From positions 471,179 to 535,178 of the forward strand of contig NW_017804187.1 of the NCBI RefSeq assembly GCF_001625305.1: DNA of 64,000 bases, written 5' to 3'. The stretch comes from Branchiostoma belcheri (lineage: Eukaryota; Chordata; Leptocardii; Amphioxiformes; Branchiostomatidae). A program made the translations under genes and the position numbers. Positions 1-11,800 of the stretch are shown piece by piece; within the stretch, counting starts at the first letter, position 1, and each line of letters opens with the position of its first letter. The notes below the pieces were generated by a model, which worked only from the letters and a program-made list of their open reading frames with translations, made no database searches and was not told the DNA's origin.

Positions 1-3000
1 CTCAGCCTTAGGGGCGTCCCGCCCGGGGTTAGGGGCGCGCGAGGCCTGGTCGGCATGGGGGTGGGGTTTCGGGTTACCGTGTGGCGGGAAATCGGCCAGG
101 CGGTGCGCCTTGTGCTTGGCGTTGCCGTGACTGAGGGAGCGCTTCGCACGAGCGAAGTCGGATTGCAGGGAGTCTGTCATTTTGGCAGTGCTGTTGTTGG
201 CCATGGGCGGGTTGGCTGGGTTGTTGGTTTCTATGGGTGGGTTGTTGGCTTCGATGGATGGGTTAGCGGGGTTGTTGTGTTCCATGGGTGGGTTAGCGGG
301 GTTGTACGGTTCTATGGGTGGGTTTGCAGGATTTTCAGGGTCAATAGGTGGGTTAGCTGGGTTGTAGGGTTCAATAGGTGGGTTAGCTGGGCTGTCCGGG
401 AGCTGGCCAGGGCTAGGGAGGGGTGCGGAGTCCCCCACCCAGTCGGGGTGCTCCAGGAGCGGCCGCTGGTCCGTCTCCCCGATATACGGTCGGGACCCGG
501 GCAGGGAGCGGGGGTACTTCCCCGTGGGGCGGTCTACAGCCGAGGCCCAGGCATCATCGTACCCTGGGCGGGGCTCCCACTCTTCCGATTCTGGCTGTGG
601 CTCCTCTTCAGGGTACCATTCGGGTTCAGGGTCTGCTAACGGGTCCCTCTCTTCTGGCTCAGGGTACCATTCAGGCTCGGGGTCTGCGGGCGAGGCCCAC
701 TCCTCGGAACCAGGGCGGTTCCCCCACTCAGATTCGGGGTTTGCTAACTCTTCTGACCCAGGGTGGGGCTCCTGTTCAGGGTACCATTCGGGTTCGGGGT
801 CTACGGGCGGGGCCCACTCTTCTGATTCTGGGCGGGATTCGGGGAAACCTTCGGGTTCGTAGTCAACTGGCGGGTCCCACTCTTCTGACGACCCTGGACG
901 GGGCTCCTGTTCAGGCTGGGCCCACTCTTCTTTCGACGACGACCCAGGGCGGGGCTCCCATTCAGGTTCGGGGTCTGTCCACTCTTCCGACGACTCTGGG
1001 CGGGGCTCCGGATCCCACTCTGGGTCTGCTGGCGGGTCCCAGGCCTCTGGGTCCGGGTTGGGCTCCCATTCGGGCTCGGGACGGGCATGCCGGCGGAACC
1101 GGCCGGGTTCTGGCTGGGCCCAATCTTCTGGCTCTGAACGGGGCTCCCAGTCAGGGAAACTCTCTGGCTCTGGGTCTACGGGAGGGCTGTCCCATGCGGG
1201 TTCGGGGTGTCCTGGCGGGTCCCCGGCTGGGTCGTCAGAAAACCGGCGGGGAGGGTACTCAGTTTCGGGGAACGGGACCCCTCCTGATCCTTCATTCGGG
1301 GAATGGGGAGCCTGCTCAGGGTCTGGGTAGGGGTAACCCTCTGCCGGCGGGGCCCAGTCTAGCTTCTCCTGGGCAGAAAACTCCTCCGACACATCACTTG
1401 GGGGATGGGGCTCGTGTTCTGGGTAAGGGGACCATTTTGTGTCTGCTGGGTTACTGTCTAGCGGTTCTGGGGCAGAATACTCGGCATGGGGAGGGTCACC
1501 AGGGTACATGTTATTGCCGTATGGATCTGTCTGGTTGTCGGGGTCGGGGCCGTCAGTGCCGTACTCGTCGTAGTCAGGTCCCATGTAGTATACGTCGGGG
1601 TATAAGTCGTCCAGGAGAGAGTCGGAGTAGGTCGAGAGAGAGTCGGGGTCGTTCGGGAAAGAGTCGGGGTCCTTTGGGAGAGGGTCGAGGTAGTTCGGCA
1701 GACGGTCGGGGTCGTTCGGCAGACGGTCGGGGTTGTTCGGCAGACGGTCGGGGTAATCGTTCGGGAGGCGGTCGGAGTTATAGTCGTCAGGGATGTCCTC
1801 GGGGTAAGGGTAGTCCGAGTAGACCCATGNNNNNNNNNNNNNNNNNNNNNNNNNNNNNNNNNNNNNNNNNNNNNNNNNNNNNNNNNNNNNNNNNNNNNNN
1901 NNNNNNNNNNNNNNNNNNNNNNNNNNNNNNNNNNNNNNNNNNNNNNNNNNNNNNNNNNNNNNNNNNCAGGGGCGGCGGGACGGAGCGCGGGACGGGGCGG
2001 GCGGTTGGGTCGGGGCCGTCGGCGGTGCGGGTAGGGTACGGCGGCGGGGGGCCGGCCTCGCCGTCCCCGGATGCGTTCTCCGGCGGAGCCTCCTCAGCTG
2101 CACGCCGCTCCTGCATGAGAGAAAAAATGAGGGTACGTTCAAAACTGGAACTATAACAACACTACGTCGATGAAGGTTAGACATCCAGGTAATACTTTTG
2201 TTCCTTTTTAGACTTCCAAAAATTTGTCTTCACTTCATTTGCATATCAATCAATAGGTTGTGCTTATAAACCTGCATTTCCCCTCTGGTCTCTCAGTCAC
2301 TGACGAAAGCTAGTGGATACTAGCTGAAACGTGTGACGTTTTCAAAATCATATCCAGTTGCCTGAGTAACTGCTTTTTGGCATATAACAACACTAGCCTT
2401 TAGTCTGATAAAGCTTTCATCCCTTTTTTGCGCCATTTCAATTCCGCTAGCTGTGTAGTCCGTGTTGGCACAACTCTTCTAGTTGCTAAAACACCACCAT
2501 GCATGCAGTAAGGAGTAGCAACGTTTATACCTGAGGAGTGTGGCAAATTAGTTGCCGAATCGTTGTTGCAAATTTGCTGGTACAAAACTTTGATTGAGCC
2601 TGAAATTAACGTTCATTAGAAACGAAACGCTACTCACCCGTCCGGCGCCCTTTTGGCCCATCACTTTGTCGTATTTTTCCTTCACGGCTCTCGCCTGCGA
2701 AAACATGAGGATACAGTCTGAATATCAGAACACTTCAGCCGAGACGGGGGCCAAAACAAACTGCTGGGCGCCTTTGAATATCAGAACACTTCAAGGAGTA
2801 TTCACTGACGACGAACGCTCATACCCGAAATGCCAACTATGTATCATTATGTTTACCAAAGGAAAACTTTTTGTTTTGGCTCAGTTTCTTCTTCTTCTTC
2901 CAGACGTCTGTCACCATGGTAACTGGTGTTAGGTTACATAATGTTGCAAGTGCCGGGCAGAACTGAGTTCAAGAGGGGCTGCATGATCACCGTATATATG

Positions 3001-6000
3001 AGTGTGTTTGAGTAAGGATAAACAAAGCAATAGTTTGTCAAGCTGGGCCGTGTGACGTGAAGGTACATATGATGCATTTGCCTCACAGAAAACAGAACAG
3101 ATGAAAGGTTGGACAAAACGGAAATAAGTATGAATTGTAAAGGTAAAACTTACCTCTCTTTTAACCCTGTTGGCCTCTGCCAGCATCTTGTCCAGTTTAC
3201 CCGTCTGCTCTTTAGTCTGGAGAAAAGTAGAAGGCGGGGAATGAGATCAGGGTGCGGATCGGAACAAGGTAAGCCCCGCCCCTGGTCTGTCGGAACACCG
3301 CCGCCAAAATCAGCGCGGGAAGGGCCGCCGCCGCCAGAATGTCGGTTTTAAAGCCCGACTTTGGGGTCACGCTTTCAACAGTTAAAGAACTCTCGTTGCG
3401 GGCCAGAAAGAAAAGGGCCATGCATATGTCTTCTTTGCATTCTATTGAGGAATACATCCCAGGAGGGGGCATTGGTACTAGTGCCCTTCCCGTGCTGATT
3501 GTGACGGAGGTTTACGAAGTAGAACAGGTGTTCTAAATAGAACATTGTGTTCTAAATAGAACATGCTGTTCTAAATAGAACATGGTCTTCTAAATAGAAC
3601 AGGTGTTGTAAATCCTTTTAGGTAGAACGTGTCGTTCTAAATAGAACGTGGTGTTCTAAATAGAACATGCTGTTCTAAACAGAGCACGGTGTTCTATTAA
3701 ATAGAACGTGGTGTTCGAATGTGAACGGTCTAGTCAATTTCTTTGTTCTCGGATTCGGCAGCTTCCTTTAGATTTGAAACGAAAGATTACCGATCTGAAC
3801 ACATATCAGCACCAAATAGTGCTCACAGTTTTTTTAGGAGGCAGAGTTGAATGAAATGCAGTCAGTCGTCATTTCAATGCCATTAGAATACCAGCAAAAG
3901 TCAACTTTGATTTACAAGCGGACAGAAAAAAAAAAATCAATTAAGTACAAACAGATATAGAAGTTTGCAGCTGAGAAAAATGCATCTTGGAGACTCAAGA
4001 ATATTATAGTTGCCCACCAAGCAGCACGTTGGCCGAATGTACTGCACCTGCACGAAGCCCATGATGTATTGTGCATAGCACTTCGGCAGAACGTCTCATA
4101 TAAGGTCGTATTCGCGTATATAAGGTTAACATTCTGTCTGTAGTTTCCAAATATTTTGTCGAAAAAAAAAACAACTATCGTCGGCAACAGACAAAATTCT
4201 GATGCAAGGTTGACCATAAATCCAACAAAAACCGTGGAAAACGGGGGTTTTGCGCAGGTCCAGTACATTGCTTTACACAGTACATTCTGCCGACGTGCTC
4301 CCATCAAGCTTTTCCTACTGATTGTGCTAGCATATTTTTATATGTTGCTGGACTCCAGGAAGAATAGCATGGAATTTGAATGGTGATCTTAATGACTTTT
4401 CAAGACTCTCTGGACTATTATTTCAGTGCCCATGTGTGGCTTTGTAACATGTTTGTTTGCGTGTCTGTATATGTCTGTATATTGTAATGTTAATGTGTAT
4501 TTGTATTTACTATGTACAAAATTGTAAAAATCAGTGTTATTCAGCTTGGTTGACTTGTGAATTGGCTGCAAGGCTGATTTTATTAATAAAACTTGAAACT
4601 TGAAACTTGAATAAACAAACAAACAAGCAGGCCCACCCAGTCCATGACCTGCTGGATGGTCATGTTGCCGAAGATGGCGGTGTGCGTGTCCTTGAACTTG
4701 ATGTCTCCGCCCCTCCGCGCCGCCATGAACACCACGTTCCCGTCTACCGTCTTGATCTTAGCCCTGAACAAGAAGATTCAGATTTTATTTCCGATGACAT
4801 ATCAAAAAGATGACATATCAAAAAAGAGGAACAAAAAACACGTTCCCGTCAACCGTCTTGATCTTCGCACTGAAGGAGATTCAGATTTTATTTCCGATGA
4901 CATATCAGATAACTTTACACGAATGAAAACAATATCCCAATATATATTGACACTAATGGAGAAAAAAAAAGAAGAAAAAACACGTTCCCGTCAACCGTCT
5001 TGATCTTCGCCCTGAAGGAAACAGAAAACAAACAAACAGACAGAAGGGGGGTCAATATTCTAGTCATGTCTAATTCTGTCTACATATTAAGTTGTTGTCC
5101 TTAATATCTTTCTGGTAATTTAACGGGAGAACAGGGGTGCTAAGTTGGCAAACTGATGTGTCATGTTGATACCTATTTCTACTATTAATTCAGCCTGCAA
5201 AGGAGTCTGGTGGAGACTAGAGAAAGGTACTTTACACGACTTTCCTCACTTAACTCACGTGAAAATGAGTATTGGATCAAGCGCTGTAAATTCTGGATTA
5301 GATATTGCAAAGCTAAAATGGCGCGGCCCATCTACTGTTGCATCAACCCGCCCTTTTAGATATATGCATCTTTGAAACAAACCAGAAAACAATCAACTGT
5401 TTCTGCTTGACAAAAAGCCGCATATATGTATGCTTAAAAGGGTGCGACCCATTCTACTATTGCATCATCCCTTTAATGTAGATTATAATATTTTGCATCT
5501 TTGAAACAAAGCAAAAAACACCTTTTTTTGCGTCAGAAAAGCCGCATAATTATAACTTACATCTAAAAGGGAGCGGCCCATTCTACTATTGCCTTTTAGA
5601 TGTATCTTTGAAAAAACAATCAACTGTACATGTTTAGAACTGCGTCAGAAAAGCCTCACCAGGAGAGTAATGTTACATATTCATGTCGGGGTCAGACAGA
5701 AGATTGGATCGTGATTGCGTTGCGCGGTTCTGCATACTCTCCAAGCAGAGGTGCGGGTTGTGCCAATTTTCAGTATTTTTGTACTGGTATCCGTTTTTGT
5801 GCCAACAAAAGATACCAGTCACCAGTACAAAGCAAAAAGCCCAACAAAAAAAGCCTTAAAACACGCCAAAAATAAGGCAAGGCCCAAACCTCTGCTTGGA
5901 GAGCACTGTTCTGAATACATACAATGTCTCAATAACGTGGGGTCGTGTGGCGTATCGGCAGAGTGCGCGACTCGGAGGTTCGAGTCCTGACATGCCACCG

Positions 6001-6272
6001 ATCTTGTGCCCTTGGTAAAGGCACTTTACACGACTTTCCTCACTTCGCTCAGGTGAAAATGAGTATTGTATTGTCCCTGTGTTGGTGGCGGCATTAATAT
6101 AACTCGAAAAAAACGTGAGTGTGCCGTCACCACGTCTTGTGATTACATGTTGGAATTGGAATATAAAGAAAATAATAATTCACCCATTGAGGTGGTTGAC
6201 GGCGCTCGTTCCCAGAGCAGTCAGGAGCGCCAGGAACAGCGCGGCTCGAGCCCAGGGTACCGGGCCCCGCAT
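1..6272 (-). CDS. Secreted acidic proline-rich protein, 5 exons, 3' end off the left edge
   Basis: Not recognised as a named family. Exons (minus): 6272-6184, 4763-4637, 3216-3154, 2694-2638, 2110 to beyond 1. All have AG acceptors and GT donors (GTGAAT, GTGGGC, GTAAGT, GTGAGT) and compatible phases. Exon 1 starts at ATG 6272 and encodes a clear signal peptide (MRGPVPWARA, then a Leu/Ala-rich core ending LGTSA). Exon 2 is a compact 42-residue piece (KIKTVDGNVVFMAARRGG...). Exons 3 and 4 are charged and probably helical. Exon 5 is over 2 kb and open through the left edge in the frame whose codons end at multiples of three, with no stop seen from 1829 to 1. It encodes a disordered acidic chain rich in PEPEW, SEEW and DPDSLP, then decapeptide-like NPANPPIEPY repeats at 200-400. 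The frame changes across the N gap, so the gap length is probably arbitrary. Inference: an extracellular matrix or structural protein. Confidence 0.65.
190..410 (-). repeat. In-frame 30-bp coding repeat (PANPPIEPYN-type)
   Basis: About seven imperfect tandem units of roughly 30 bp. Read on the minus strand they give ten-residue units of the form P-A-N-P-P-(I/M)-E/D-x-x-N within the large exon of the secreted acidic protein. Silent and conservative differences between units keep the frame open, which supports real coding. Confidence 0.7.
1830..1966. other. Assembly gap (137 N) inside exon 5
   Basis: A run of N interrupts the long minus-strand exon of the secreted acidic protein. The open frame left of the gap and the open frame right of it are out of phase by one, so the true length is probably not 137. 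Confidence 0.99.
2281..2386. repeat. Dispersed repeat, single arm
   Basis: This stretch (core AAATCATATCCAGTTGCC preceded by a GTCACTGACGAAAG motif) recurs as both arms of the inverted element at 46811-47025. It is probably one half of a fold-back transposable element, lying in an intron of the secreted-protein gene. Confidence 0.6.
3526..3716. repeat. Tandem repeat of a palindromic 18-bp unit
   Basis: About ten units containing GTTCTAAATAGAAC, itself a near-perfect palindrome, separated by short ATGGT/ATGCT/GTGGT spacers. Located in the intron between exons 3 and 2 of the minus-strand secreted-protein gene. Confidence 0.85.
4023..4299. mobile_element. MITE family A, copy 1 (9-10 bp target duplication)
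   Basis: Ends are inverted (AGCACGTTGGCCGAA at the left, TTCTGCCGACGTGCT at the right). Flanks CCCACCAAGC and CCCATCAAGC look like a target duplication with one change. Internal sequence matches copies at 38271-38523 and 42977-43225. The 9-10-bp duplication suggests a Mutator-type non-autonomous element. Confidence 0.75.
4782..5020 (-). repeat. Two extra partial copies of the 5' edge of exon 2
   Basis: The acceptor plus the first ~33 coding bases of exon 2 (encoding AKIKTVDGNV) are repeated at about 4842-4875 and 4982-5015, with intronic sequence (TTCAGATTTTATTTCCGATG) carried along. The copies diverge after the codons for GNV, so they are not full exons. Confidence 0.8.
5165..5660. repeat. 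Intronic tandem repeat and SINE-tail fragment
   Basis: About three units of ~125 bp sharing GCGGCCCAT-CTACT-TTGCATC and ATCTTTGAAACAAA segments. A fragment at 5225-5275 matches the tail of the tRNA-like SINE at 5940-6100. Confidence 0.55.
5737..5903. mobile_element. MITE family B (CTCTCCAAGCAGAGG ends)
   Basis: Inverted ends CTCTCCAAGCAGAGG and CCTCTGCTTGGAGAG enclose an A/T-rich fold-back centre. The left flank is TA and the right flank CA, consistent with a decayed TA duplication. Same family as 23845-23979, 30894-31027 and 31665-31856. Confidence 0.75.
5940..6100 (+). mobile_element. tRNA-derived SINE
   Basis: The 5' half has an RNA polymerase III A-box-like stretch (TGGCGTATCGGCAGAGTG) and a perfect B-box (GGTTCGAGTCC) at tRNA spacing, but no tRNA 3' end. 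A tail containing CACTTTACACGACTTTCCTC and TTGTTGGTGGCGGCATTAAT-like sequence follows. A near-complete reverse copy lies at 52195-52310 and a partial one at 50830-50905. Confidence 0.75.
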
Positions 6273-7455
6273 CTTGAGGCCGATCTGTGGCAAGGAGGAA
6301 AAACAAGATACACCGTGACACATTTTTGTGTAGATTTCAGGTCAATAGTGAACGGGATATCAGGTCGTCAAAAAAGGTGATAGTGGCGCTCATGCGTTTG
6401 ATATCAAATCCTATATGTATAGGTAAGGTTCAAATTCGGCTGCTAATACTAGTAGATTATGACAACATTTTGTTCTTACTAATATCTGTCGTTTCTTGTG
6501 CACTGTCGGGTTTTATATACGTAACATATATATATATATAAAGGCTGTGTGTTTTGGCTTCAATTTTAACTTTCTCTTAAGTCCCAGTGTCCAAATGTTG
6601 CTCAAAGACGCGATAATTCTTTTCACCACAGTCTCCGCCATATTCCTGAAAAATACATTGGAGATCGGCCAAATATTATAGATGAATTTGTCAAGTTATG
6701 GTGTATTTAAGTCAGAACGAACGATTTACCTGTTTGCGACCCTAACCTACGGCGGACAAATTTATGCCAATAACCAGTAAGATATTCCCTCGCTATTTTG
6801 GATAATACACTGCCCTACACATGTCATTCTGTCTTGCCTATTTGATACCGTCTTGTAGCCACCAAAAGATCTGCTCGGAGATCAAATCCTGCTTACCTGC
6901 AGTGTGCTGTGAGAAATGTGGCGAGTTGTGGCCGGTTCGCCGCTCAGTCTTTTCTCTTCGCGCTGACGTGGCGCGGTCTGCTTTCTGGGCCTCAACCTCT
7001 CGTCAGACGGGAAATTGTCTGTAACCATGGTAACCGGGCAGTAGCCATGGTAACCGGGCAATAACCCGCCCACAGCAGGTACTGACGTCATGTGTTGGTG
7101 GCGGAGGCGCATGCGTATTTAATGAATAAATGTAACACCTGCCTAAAGATCTCATGAACGGTTTGATTTAAAACTTAAGATTCGTGGAATAAGTGAAGAG
7201 AAATAAATATTGGTTGAGTCTTGTTTATTGTTGTTCAGACGGAAAATTACATGTATCACAATGCATGTCAAGGTGTGGAAATTTGGCTTGTAGAAGCTTG
7301 GCTATGCCACCTGTCGTGCTACATGACCTCGATAAGTGTACTTACAGGTATGTTTAATACATGTGTACATGGCAACTATATCACAACAGTCGCAGCCCGG
7401 AGGCTGAATTGATGAAGCGGTATTACATATACAGAAATTGACTGCCAACATTAAA

Positions 7456-7800
7456 AACATTTTCTGAGCTAAACTCCAGGCGAAAATTTGTCAACTGCGT
7501 CTACAACAAAGCTAGCCAGTGGTTATTTCTACGTAGACTGAAGCACTTCCACATTACAAAGGATGGCCTTGTCACTGTGTACATTTCCTACATATTAAGA
7601 CCATGGATGCTTTTTTCTACCTCCATAATAAGACCCATTACTGAGTACGCAGCTCCTGTCTGGGACCCGGGATTAACAACACTGCTGAACAATAAGATTG
7701 AGAGAGTCCAGCGTAGGGCGCTCCTTATCATCATGGGACTTGACTGCACCTGCTACTCCGAAGCATGCACACACCTACAGGCGACTGCAAGTTTCCTCCA
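7456..7800 (+). pseudogene. CR1/L2-like LINE reverse transcriptase fragment
   Basis: Translation in shifting frames gives the C-terminal reverse transcriptase signature of CR1/L2-type non-LTR retrotransposons: RRLKHFHITKDGLVTVY, then IRPITEYAAPVWDPGL and KIERVQRRALLII. It is broken by frameshifts and stops, with no intact 5' part. A dead remnant in the intergenic space upstream of the RhoGAP gene. Confidence 0.7.
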
Positions 7801-8039
7801 TTTCCCCTATACAACTATCCCCTATACAACTGGGTTACATGCGTTTCAAATACCCCCCAGAATTATCAAATCAGCGATACAGCGTAATCTGGTTGTATTG
7901 TTACATTGAACAAATATTACGTTGATAAAGTTGTTGGCACTTTAAACGCTCGTTCCCAGATCCTACTCATCTCCGCGTGTTCTGATTGGTCCCATCCGAG
8001 CCATCCTGGGGACGAGCGCAGGAAAGTTTGGGCCGCACT

Positions 8040-8836
8040 TGACTTCCGGTTTCCGTGAGCGACGAAACAGAGCAGGAAGTAGGAGGTACGTGTACTAGTC
8101 CGGGGAGGGCAAACCCAACTCGTGCCCTCTCTATCTCTCTTTCCTTCAACAGCAGGGGACAGTAGCCTCCACCAGGCCTTCCTACGGGGATACGGATGGC
8201 AGAATTCGGCAAAAACGGCTGGACGAATTGTCCAGGAGAATCCACGGGAAGGTTGCCATCACGGGCAAAATAAGAGTAGAGTAGAGTGAATCTTCGGTGA
8301 CCAACAAACTCTCATGACCAATATTATTCCGAGGACCCTGTTTGGCTACATTTTATAATAAACTCAGTGACTTGAGCTACCAGATCAGCTCAGGTTGCGA
8401 GCACACAGGACGGAGCTCTGTTCATGCCAGAGCCCCCAAGGATCGCTAGGTTTCTGAGTTGGGCACAGAACCGGAAGTGTTGGTCAGCTGGCTGCCGAGG
8501 TGCCTACTGGAGTCACACTTCAGCATCACGCAATCACAACGAAGGCACCAAGAGTTTAGTGGTACAAAGAGAGACAAGCTGACTCTGAACTGAACCAAGC
8601 GTAAACCAGCACCAAGAGACCACGTCTGGCGAGATATTAAACATTAGAACAACAACAACAGCAACAGAACCGGAAGTGTTGGTCAGCTCGCGCGGTCGGT
8701 CACTCATCTGCCCGGAATATGCGTGTCCGTCCGGCACCGTGAGACCGGCCCAGCTGTCCCGGCGGGTTATTTCTGTCCGCTTTACGGGCGGGGGCGAGCC
8801 GGGGGCCCGACGGTCGCACCGGGGCGTGACGGCGGC
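8040..8836 (+). promoter_or_regulatory. Candidate promoter/5' UTR of the RhoGAP gene
   Basis: GC- and CpG-rich sequence lies just upstream of the first coding exon. ETS-type cores CCGGAAGTG occur at 8471-8479 and 8670-8678, inside a ~25-bp duplicated stretch, and one on the opposite strand near 8042-8050. A GGAG|GTACGTG donor near 8088 could end an untranslated first exon. The transcription start is not determinable. Confidence 0.4.
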
Positions 8837-11800
8837 ATGGCGGAGGGCGACTACCGGCAGAAGGTCCTGCACAGCGGCTGGCTTCGCAAACAGGTTCGTG
8901 TGGGTGTTTAGAAGTGTGTATTTAGCCTCTACCAGGCTTCGGGAAGCGGCTACTAGTGCTTACTAGCTATTAAACCTATTTAATAGCCTCTACCAGGCTT
9001 CGGAAAGCGGTGAGAAAGAGTAGACATTGGCCTGCAGGACAGAAGGCCCTACACAGTGGCTGGCTACCAAAACAGGTTTGTGTTTCACTAGCCTCTACCA
9101 GGCTTTGGGAGGGACTGGTGGTGTTTACTAGCCTCTAACAGGCTTCGGGAAGCGGCTTCTGGTGTTTACTAGCTAGCCTCTAGCCTCTACCAGTCTTAGG
9201 GAAGTGTGTGGAAAGAGTACAAACTGGCCACTATGATAGATAACATGCCATGGGGTTTATTAGCGGGTCTACCAGGCTTCGGGAAGCAGCTACTAGTATT
9301 GAAGAAGAAGAAGAAGAAGCTACTGGTGTTTGCTAGCCTCTACCAGGCTTCGGAAAGCGTTGAGATTCAACTCCGATCCCCTGACATGTTATCTGTCATA
9401 GTAGCAAGTTTCTACTCTTTCTCGTTGCTTCCCAAAGCCTGCTAGACGCTACATGGACGTGTTTACATTTCTCACACATGGGTGACAATCTCTGCACACT
9501 TTACACGGGCTTCGGAATTAACTTAGGATCTTCTACACGCGACTTCGGAATTCAAATCCTTCACATGCGAGACCTTCGGGGATTCACAAGTACAATGCAA
9601 TTTGTTTTGACCAACTTTCCCCCAACTTTGGTTCCTGGTCAGGATTCGTTTCCTTGTCCTACTTCCTGATTGACAGTCTGTCACATTTGGTTTAGCCGGG
9701 AACAAAATAAGTCAGTAATCTTAATGTAGTCTCATAATTCACTCATGAACTGAATTTCATTGATTGTTTTTTTAGAACTTTACAACATCAGAGATAAGAA
9801 TTGGGTCTCTGGACAACTTTCTTTGACCTAGAAAAGATGATCATTTGCTTTGGTTCCTGGTTAGGATTCGGTTCCTTGTTGTCCTACTTCCTGGTTGTCA
9901 ACCTGCCATATGATATTTGGTTTAGTCAGGAACAAAATAAACTACCAAGTCTCATATTTCACTGAGTTTCCTCGACCTCGAATCAAAACCAGTGTACTTT
10001 TGGTCTCTCTGCAACTATGTTTGACCTTTGATATTTGCTACGTGAACATGAAGTTTGTTGATTTAATGATTGCTGAATTATTACAGCAATTCTCTCCCTT
10101 TTTTTATTGCTCCGTTGCTTTGTAAATGTTTACTTTGTTTTTGAAGTAGTAGTTGGTGCACTGATTTAAGTGTTTTAATGGCATCAAAATGCATGTACAA
10201 AGTGTTCCTTATATTGGTACTTTTGTTGTTCTTGCATATTTTATAAACTGTAAATGTTTTATGAATTATTATTTATTGCTCACATGTTACCATAACCCAG
10301 TTTCTATTTCAGTTTTAATACTGTTTACTTTGTTTTTGAAGAACTAGTTGGTGCACTGATTTAAGTGTTAACGGCACCAAAATACAATTTTCTTATTGTT
10401 GTTGTTCTTGCATTTTTATTGGAAACTGTCAATGTTAACGATGAATTCTGTTATTGCTCAAACACATGTTGCCGTAACCCAGTTTCTATTTCAGTTTTAA
10501 TACTGTTTACTTTGTTTTTGAAGAACTAGTTAACGGCAAAATACATTTCTTTTCTTATTGTTGTTCTTGCTTTTATATTAGAAACTGTATATTGCTATTT
10601 ATTTCTCACATGTTGCCATAACGCAGTTTCTATTTCAGTTTTAATATCTACTAAAAGAATCCCGTAACGATCCACAAAATTTCTGTGTAGATGAATAGGA
10701 AGATCCGCTAACGAAGGGGGATGCTGTAACGAGGTCATTAACGAAGACAGATAAGATAAACTGTTAATCATCTTTGACATGTCAAAGTGACAGGTGCACC
10801 AGCTGGTGAACTCTGACCTCTGGACTGGCCCATGTGTGCTGCAGGGTCCTTTTTTTTAGCTTATCAGGCTTTTTTACTGCTTAATTAATCTTACGCTTTT
10901 AATGAAGGAGCTCTAATTAGCCTAGGGCTAAACTGATGTGTGACATACTAGTACTGTTATGTCACAGTACATTTCTTCGTTTACAACCAAAGCAACCTGA
11001 TCACCCCCTACTACAATCCAAATGGTTTGTCCCAGACCCCCCTCTGGCTCATGTCATTTGGTTTGACCCCGACCCCCCCACAATCCGAGTGGATCATGCC
11101 TCAGTATGGTAGCATAGGCCACATACCAGTCATACCCCCTACTACTCCCTAGGGAACAGCTGGGGGGGGGGTACTGGGAAGGGGGGGGTGCTGCGAAGCC
11201 AAGCCTTACCCAGGACTTAAAGCTACCCCTCCTATCTGACCTTAGGGGGTCAGGGTTAGGGTAGAGAGTTGAACAGTAAACATCCTGGCTCTTATTTTAG
11301 CTCCTGTCGGCAGTAGAGCGTTAACCCAGCCTGACCCCAGCAAACTGTTAGGGTTTAGCCAAGTCAGGCTAAACTTAGAACAACACCAAAAACTGTTTCC
11401 ACCCCTTCTGAGAAATGGTAGCTCCCTTGTCCCTTTCAGGAGGGCATGCATGGGGGGTACGTGATTACAAATTACGCAAAATTTTCACTGTCGATTACGA
11501 ATTAAGTTTAATTCTCAGAGCTGATTTCGAACAGTAATATGTTACAGCTAATGTACTGATTAGGAATTACACAGTGATTTTGGGTGGCTGCCTACGGATT
11601 ATGAAGACATTAAACCTTACGAAAAAGGGCATGCAGGCCCTCCCTCAGTAGGTTTCCATCAGTGACGCTTGCAGTGAAGTGACTGGGAAAAGGCTGTCTG
11701 CTGTTATCTGTGTCGGTTGCGGCCGTGTCTATATTTGTGCTGTACGTGATTTATGTAAGGTCTGACTGATACGGGCTGGCACTTCCTGTTTCCCTGGCCG

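Noticed and set aside
423-2156. Long plus-strand open frame of 577 codons rich in Gly, Arg and Pro
   Set aside because: It is the antisense shadow of the minus-strand acidic proline-rich exon, crosses an N gap, lacks splice context and has a composition forced by the opposite strand's repeats.
5943-6000. Possible functional tRNA gene
   Set aside because: A- and B-boxes are present but the acceptor stem does not close and a SINE tail follows; related tails occur elsewhere in the window.
8534-8872. Minus-strand 112-codon frame over the RhoGAP first exon
   Set aside because: Shadow of the GC-rich 5' region and of the PH-domain exon on the opposite strand.
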